Positions 5,784-8,505 of a DNA stretch of 8,505 bases are shown in pieces. Source of the DNA: Desulfobacter curvatus DSM 3379 (GTDB lineage: Bacteria > Desulfobacterota > Desulfobacteria > Desulfobacterales > Desulfobacteraceae); assembly GCF_000373985.1 (NCBI RefSeq), contig NZ_KB892905.1, positions 3,825-12,329 on the forward strand, read 5' to 3'. Under the pieces are notes generated by a model. It did not search any database and was not told the DNA's origin. It was given only the letters and a program-made list of their open reading frames with translations. Positions within the stretch are counted from its first letter, which is position 1; every line of letters begins with the position of its first letter. Position numbers and translations under genes: made by a program.

Positions 5784-5895
5784 GAACACATAGAACACTA
5801 TGAACACAGACTTTCAGTTCTTTCTCATGAGAACTGAATTATTTAAATTACCCCCAAACCTGTGTTCTTATGTGTTCACTTGTTGAAATGTGTTC
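5784..5895. repeat. array of GAACAC hexamers, three in each orientation
   Basis: On the plus strand GAACAC occurs at 5784, 5793 and 5802, exactly 9 bp apart. The complement GTGTTC follows at 5862, 5872 and 5890 (steps of 10 and 18). The inner pairs GAACACATAGAACAC and GTGTTCTTATGTGTTC are inverted copies differing by one inserted base. The array surrounds a separate hairpin at 5813-5838. This resembles a protein-binding iteron array or a decayed tandem repeat; which protein would bind is unknown. Confidence 0.75.
5813..5838. repeat. inverted repeat at the centre of the GAACAC array
   Basis: TTCAGTTCT (5813-5821) and AGAACTGAA (5830-5838) are exact reverse complements with an 8-base loop. The overlapping TTCTCATGAGAA (5822-5833) is itself a perfect 12-bp palindrome, so two symmetric folds compete. 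No T tract follows, which argues against a terminator. Confidence 0.6.
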
Positions 5896-5987
5896 ACCCC
5901 GTTGATCATATTTACCACGTCGATGGCTTCCTGCTTACTCAATTTAGTTCTGACTTTTAGCGCCTGGATCAGTTCCAGTTTGTTCAT
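5868..5987 (-). pseudogene. truncated HU/IHF-like gene (39 aa)
   Basis: A short leftward frame starts at ATG 5987 with GGGAGTGG just upstream. It encodes MNKLELIQALKVRTKLSKQE followed by AIDVVNMI, a textbook match to the first two helices of HU/IHF proteins. After residue 30 the protein changes to GVNTFQQVNT and stops. The GFG turn, the beta arms and the Pro-tipped loop are all missing, so it cannot bend DNA like HU. The foreign tail is written by the GTGAACACA repeats of the adjacent array, so repeat DNA seems to have replaced the 3' half. It may be a dead gene, or a dimer-poisoning small protein because the retained helices form the dimer core. It differs from the intact IHF-like gene at 5554 and is not a simple copy of it. 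Confidence 0.65.
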
Positions 5988-6067
5988 AAACCACTCCCAG
6001 GATTAATTCTTGAAAGCTACTTGTTTAAGCGGTCCCCAGGGATTTATCAAGGATTTAGATTTGAACC

Positions 6068-6081
6068 GTCCGTATACGGAC
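6068..6081. promoter_or_regulatory. 14-bp perfect palindrome, possible operator
   Basis: GTCCGTATACGGAC is perfectly symmetric around TA. It lies about 200 bp upstream of the recombinase gene and 31 bp before a second perfect palindrome. A dimeric regulator site is the simplest reading. Confidence 0.45.
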
Positions 6082-6111
6082 ACTTCAACTTGCCGCAGAT
6101 TAAAAAACGAT

Positions 6112-6127
6112 TTCTACACGTGTAGAA
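6112..6127. promoter_or_regulatory. 16-bp perfect palindrome, possible operator
   Basis: TTCTACACGTGTAGAA is perfectly symmetric. It has the length and central CG of the GTTTCATCGATGAAAC sites but a different sequence. It lies 151 bp upstream of the recombinase start codon. Confidence 0.5.
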
Positions 6128-6224
6128 CCCCCAATGCTTACTTTTGCATAAACCTGCACATTCGTTTGCAAACCTTTGCCCAATAAGGCTTTCAGCCGTT
6201 TCATAAAACCAACCCAGTTTTGAA

Positions 6225-6243
6225 TGGCCAGTTTGTGGCCACA
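6225..6243. promoter_or_regulatory. paired TGGCCA sites near a possible -10 box
   Basis: TGGCCA occurs at 6225-6230 and again at 6236-6241, about one helical turn apart. The second lies within the 10-bp palindrome TGTGGCCACA (6234-6243). TATAAA follows at 6248. This placement would suit autoregulation of the recombinase gene, but this is inference. Confidence 0.4.
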
Positions 6244-6278
6244 TCCATATAAAACTCAACATTGACGGAGGAATCACC

Positions 6279-6860
6279 ATGTCAAAAACCAGCACCACCA
6301 ATTTAACCGTGGAACCCATTCGCAAAGCCAAAGATGTAAAAGCCATTTCCCGGCTATTGCAGTCCAGACCCAGAGATTATCTGCTTTGGGTCATGGGAAT
6401 TAACAACGGCCTGCGGGCAAAAGACCTGGTTCGCATCAAATTCGGTCAGGTCGAAGATGTAAAGATAGGAGCCGCAATTAACATAGTTGAAACCAAAACA
6501 GGAAAAAACAATGTGCTGGTCATAAATAAGGCCGTCCACAAAGCTTTACAAGCTTACTTGGCAGAGATTGAGCCCGGACCCGATGATTTTCTTTTTAAGT
6601 CCCGGAAAGGCAACGGCCACATAACCAGCCAGAGCGTAGGCCGCATGGTTCGCTCCTGGGAATCTGCCATCAATCTGAAAGGCCAATACGGGGCTCATAC
6701 ATTAAGAAAAACATTCGGATATCAGCAGCGTATCCGGCATGGCGCAGGCTTTGAAATCCTGTGCAAACGGTACAATCATTCATCTCCCGCCATCACCATG
6801 CGGTATCTGGGCATTGAAGACCGGGAAGTGTTCGAGCTGCTGATGAATGAGATTGGCTGA
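6279..6860 (+). CDS. minimal tyrosine recombinase (integrase catalytic domain only)
   Basis: At 193 aa this is little more than the catalytic domain of a tyrosine recombinase. All active-site positions are present: R46 (NGLRAKDL), K73 (ETKTGK), H140 and R143 (HTLRKTF), H167 (NHSS) and nucleophile Y176 (MRYLG). Such enzymes cut and rejoin DNA through a 3'-phosphotyrosine link. The usual N-terminal core-binding domain, and any arm-binding domain, is missing. The start is sound (GGAGGA about seven bases upstream, MSKTSTTN leader) and no upstream frame encodes the missing part, so this seems a naturally short enzyme rather than a fragment. It may need a partner to grip DNA; the IHF-like gene lies divergently about 0.7 kb away. 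It ends one base from the convergent zinc-finger gene. Substrate sites are unknown, and the palindromes just upstream are candidates. Confidence 0.88.
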   Translation: MSKTSTTNLTVEPIRKAKDVKAISRLLQSRPRDYLLWVMGINNGLRAKDLVRIKFGQVEDVKIGAAINIVETKTGKNNVLVINKAVHKALQAYLAEIEPGPDDFLFKSRKGNGHITSQSVGRMVRSWESAINLKGQYGAHTLRKTFGYQQRIRHGAGFEILCKRYNHSSPAITMRYLGIEDREVFELLMNEIG

Positions 6861-6861
6861 C

Positions 6862-7527
6862 CTATTTTTTCTTTTTGTAAACAGGTTCTGGTATTAGAGG
6901 AGTGGAGTTAACACCAAAACCTGGGCCAAGGCCAACCCCACATTTGCCGTTCGTACTGACAAAAGCCCTTTGGCGGTTTCTGTTTGAGCATTGAGTTGAA
7001 CAGAACTTCATTTCCCGCTTGGTCTTCTGGTAAAAATAATTACCGCACTCTTCACAGGTTTTGAATTGATTTGGCACTAAAGGAGTGTTAGCCAAAAGCG
7101 CTGCAAGAACAGCCTTGAGAGTCTTGGTTTCATGGTTAAGGTCCAACTCATCAGCCCGCCCATGATTGGTTACAAAGGCAACAACGAACTTCCCATCCTT
7201 TATATATATCTGCCAATCTGCTTCTTGCTCTATAGTTACGGCTGTATCAGGAGAGTTGATAATTTTATCCAGCAAGTTCTTTGAATGAGATTGAAGTTTA
7301 TCCAAAAATTCTTTGACTTTGTCCAACTCTTTTTCAGACTGTTCGAATACTGATTTTGTAAGGGCATCATAGCGGGCCTTTGACATGGCCGCATCCGAGG
7401 CGTATGCAAACCTAACATAGGACATCGCGATGGAGACTAAATTATCAAAATTCAGTTCATCCAGCTTAAAATTGACAAACTCAAAAAAATACTCAAGCAA
7501 ATTTATACCGTCATCTTTATTTTTCAT
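6862..7527 (-). CDS. protein with a C-terminal CGNR-like zinc finger
   Basis: The 221-aa protein has a helical N-terminal part (1-95) with a Lys/Glu-rich amphipathic helix (about 64-90, coiled-coil-like). A short strand-rich segment follows (WQIYIKDGKFVVAFVTN, 105-121), and then a zinc finger: C158-x2-C161, C176-x3-C180, followed directly by SNRNRQR. This Cys spacing plus the Asn-Arg after the last Cys resembles the CGNR finger of putative transcription regulators. The usual ABATE partner domain is not evident. The tail is Gly-rich (VGLGPGFGV) and ends in a run of Lys. The ATG at 7527 has GGGG about five bases upstream. It is divergent from the acidic 148-aa gene across a 126-bp promoter region and convergent with the recombinase. 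Repressor of the divergent promoter is a reasonable guess but unproven. Confidence 0.7.
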   Translation of the reverse strand: MKNKDDGINLLEYFFEFVNFKLDELNFDNLVSIAMSYVRFAYASDAAMSKARYDALTKSVFEQSEKELDKVKEFLDKLQSHSKNLLDKIINSPDTAVTIEQEADWQIYIKDGKFVVAFVTNHGRADELDLNHETKTLKAVLAALLANTPLVPNQFKTCEECGNYFYQKTKREMKFCSTQCSNRNRQRAFVSTNGKCGVGLGPGFGVNSTPLIPEPVYKKKK

Positions 7528-7571
7528 ATAACCCCAATAAAATATAATTCTAAAAATATAACGTCATATTA

Positions 7572-7599
7572 TTGACAAGGCGTTATTAGTAACTATAAT
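7572..7599 (+). promoter_or_regulatory. sigma70-type promoter of the acidic-protein gene
   Basis: TTGACA (7572-7577) and TATAAT (7594-7599) are both consensus boxes, with a 16-bp spacer. Transcription would start near 7606, leaving a leader of about 48 bases before the ATG at 7654. So strong a promoter suggests that the gene is either highly expressed or held down by a repressor. Confidence 0.8.
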
Positions 7600-7621
7600 C
7601 ACACACATTGATAGTAATAAC
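7582..7621. promoter_or_regulatory. inverted repeat overlapping the promoter, likely operator
   Basis: GTTATTA (7582-7588) lies in the promoter spacer and TAATAAC (7615-7621) lies just after the predicted start, exact reverse complements 33 bp apart centre to centre. A repressor bound to both would cover the -10 box. The divergent zinc-finger protein is the nearest candidate. Confidence 0.5.
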
Positions 7622-7653
7622 ACAAAAACCCAATTTAAGTAAAGGAGCCACAA

Positions 7654-8100
7654 ATGCAAGAAGAAATAAAGCTATTAAACCATCCTCTCGACTTCTATGC
7701 GATAGGGGACGCAATCGAATTAGCAATCCAAGAAACAAATGATTCTGGAACGAAGAGGGAGGTCATTGGTAGCTGGGATTGTTGGGATGAAAGCCTAATG
7801 GACGTGTACTATGAATTATCTGATATCCCCCATGAATGGCCGCATGACAAAAAGGATTTGATAGGCAGGAAAGATATACCCCTTTTCCAATTTGGCAAAA
7901 AAATTAGCGACATATCTTTTGACAATGAAATTTTATTTTCCTTCGAAGCGGAATGTATACTTGTAAAGAGATTTAATAATGGTCAAGAAACCATTATTGA
8001 TAGGTTCACATCTGGAGGTGATTTTTCTGATTTTGCTGAAACTATTCTATGGGCTGTGGATGATGCTCGCGAGAATGCCGAAGAAGAGGACGATTTCTAA
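7654..8100 (+). CDS. highly acidic 148-aa protein of unknown function
   Basis: I do not recognise a family. About a quarter of the residues are Asp or Glu (36 by my count, against 13 Lys plus Arg), and the C terminus ends EEEDDF. The sequence looks like a single soluble alpha/beta domain with aromatic-rich stretches (SWDCWDESLMDVYYELSD and PHEWPHDKK, residues about 40-66); there is no signal or membrane segment. AAAGGAG sits six bases before the ATG, so the start is secure. It is driven by a near-consensus promoter and stands alone, with a hairpin about 40 bp after the stop. Strong acidity with high expression fits DNA-mimic, anti-restriction or immunity-type proteins, but many unrelated proteins are acidic, so this is only a hypothesis. 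Confidence 0.75.
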   Translation: MQEEIKLLNHPLDFYAIGDAIELAIQETNDSGTKREVIGSWDCWDESLMDVYYELSDIPHEWPHDKKDLIGRKDIPLFQFGKKISDISFDNEILFSFEAECILVKRFNNGQETIIDRFTSGGDFSDFAETILWAVDDARENAEEEDDF

Positions 8101-8131
8101 CTTTAAGAGGGAGATTTTGAATAAGTTGAAT

Positions 8132-8159
8132 TAAAAAGTGGGGAGGTTTTGCCTCCCCA
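8132..8159 (-). terminator. stem-loop with T tract on the minus strand
   Basis: TGGGGAGG (8139-8146) pairs perfectly with CCTCCCCA (8152-8159) around a 5-base loop. On the minus strand it is followed by CTTTTTAA, the form of an intrinsic terminator for leftward transcription. On the plus strand it follows the acidic-protein gene but lacks a T tract, though it may still shield the 3' end of that transcript. Confidence 0.55.
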
Positions 8160-8440
8160 TAAACTCCACGCTTGAGCGCCCACCTCATTAAACTGGGCGG
8201 AAAAGAAAACTCCACAAGCCAGTGGAAGGGCCACGGGGAAATTGAAAAACGTGGAGCAAACATCAATGGAAAAAGAATTACATCTGACATTTACCCTCCA
8301 TTGTCCCAAGCCTGTTTTAACGGACATAATAGCGTTTGGACGATAGGACGATGGATTTTTAAAAACTCTTGTCATCGGTTGCAATGTTTGCTTTCATGTT
8401 TGTTATCTTAAATCAATTCCGATTAAATGAGGTCTGATCA
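8160..8440. other. repeat-rich spacer with no supported gene
   Basis: Several short symmetric elements are packed here. AAACTCCAC occurs at 8161 and 8207, CTCCACG (8164-8170) is inverted as CGTGGAG (8250-8256), and CGCCCA (8177-8182) pairs with TGGGCG (8194-8199). GGACGAT is repeated near 8338. A 26-codon frame (ATG 8266 to TAG 8344-8346) reads MEKELHLTFTLHCPKPVLTD but lacks a ribosome binding site; the frame is open upstream to 8176. This may be the end of a mobile element or a decayed gene. A weak promoter-like pair TTGCAA (8379) and TTATCT (8403) precedes the next gene. Confidence 0.4.
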
Positions 8441-8505
8441 ATGAATGAGAACATCTTAGATGTGACAATTGCCCCTCAATGCCCGCATAAAGATTGTGGA
8501 CAAAT
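8441..8505 (+). CDS. start of a gene that leaves the window
   Basis: The ATG at 8441 has GAGG eight bases upstream and opens a frame to the window end: MNENILDVTIAPQCPHKDCG and on. The CPHKDC segment is a Cys-x4-Cys that may begin a zinc-binding site. Only 21 codons are visible, so no product can be named. Confidence 0.5.
   Translation, partial: MNENILDVTIAPQCPHKDCGQ

Larger units (their letters stand above)
5988..6278. other. spacer upstream of the recombinase gene
   Basis: No gene is supported. The stretch holds three palindromic sites (6068-6081, 6112-6127 and 6225-6243). A TATAAA at 6248-6253 could be a -10 box, but no -35 box at good spacing is visible. The recombinase ribosome binding site GGAGGA lies about seven bases before its ATG. 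Confidence 0.5.

Noticed and set aside
6047..6346. Leftward 99-aa open frame over the recombinase promoter region
   Set aside because: It overlaps the start of the well-supported recombinase gene, runs through two palindromes, and has no domain signal.
8103..8384. Leftward 93-aa open frame and overlapping rightward 79-aa frame
   Set aside because: The two overlap on opposite strands, neither has a ribosome binding site or a recognisable domain, and both cross repeats and a hairpin.

Overview
The window looks like an accessory region of a Gram-negative bacterial chromosome. Small unrelated gene modules alternate with long gene-poor spacers full of perfect palindromes and inverted repeats. An IHF-alpha-type protein, a small DUF488-type protein, a GFA/CENP-V-family protein and a minimal tyrosine recombinase together suggest a proteobacterium or Desulfobacterota member. 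That placement is inference; no rRNA or other taxonomic marker is present. Base composition is uneven: the membrane/GAF module (about 2100-4000) and the 619-1323 gene are clearly AT-rich, while the GFA gene, the IHF operon and the recombinase are more balanced. This patchiness suggests horizontal acquisition.

Layout. 1-618: a possible partial gene at the left edge, two 16-bp palindromes, then non-coding DNA with nested inverted repeats. 619-1323 (+): a secreted or membrane-anchored protein of unknown function. 1440-1928 (+): a GFA-family zinc protein. 2098-3995 (-): a three-gene module of a four-helix membrane protein, a GAF-domain protein and a 74-aa protein. The first two are separated only by a run of eight G and would fuse in frame if one G were lost. 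3996-4559: non-coding, with a nested hairpin. 4560-5554 (-): a tightly overlapping four-gene operon of IHF-alpha-like protein, an 86-aa protein, a 42-aa protein and a DUF488-type protein. 5555-6278: a complex intergenic region with an inverted array of GAACAC hexamers, a truncated 39-aa HU/IHF-like gene and several perfect palindromes. 6279-6860 (+): a tyrosine recombinase catalytic domain with no core-binding domain. 6862-7527 (-): a protein with a CGNR-like zinc finger. 7654-8100 (+): a very acidic 148-aa protein driven by a near-perfect sigma70 promoter. 8101-8440: a hairpin and a repeat-rich spacer. 8441-8505 (+): the start of a gene that leaves the window.

Two features link the window. 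First, the 16-bp palindrome GTTTCATCGATGAAAC occurs exactly at 1932 and 5632, one base off at 174, and degenerate at 1383. A paired-change variant, GTTTAGTCGACTAAAC, lies at 63. These sites fall at the edges of gene modules and could be operators or cassette boundaries. Second, an IHF-like gene and a recombinase gene flank, in opposite directions, a spacer rich in palindromes and iterons, which resembles the parts of a recombination or regulatory locus. The best candidate for an undescribed system is the membrane/GAF/74-aa module, with its G8 tract as a possible expression switch.
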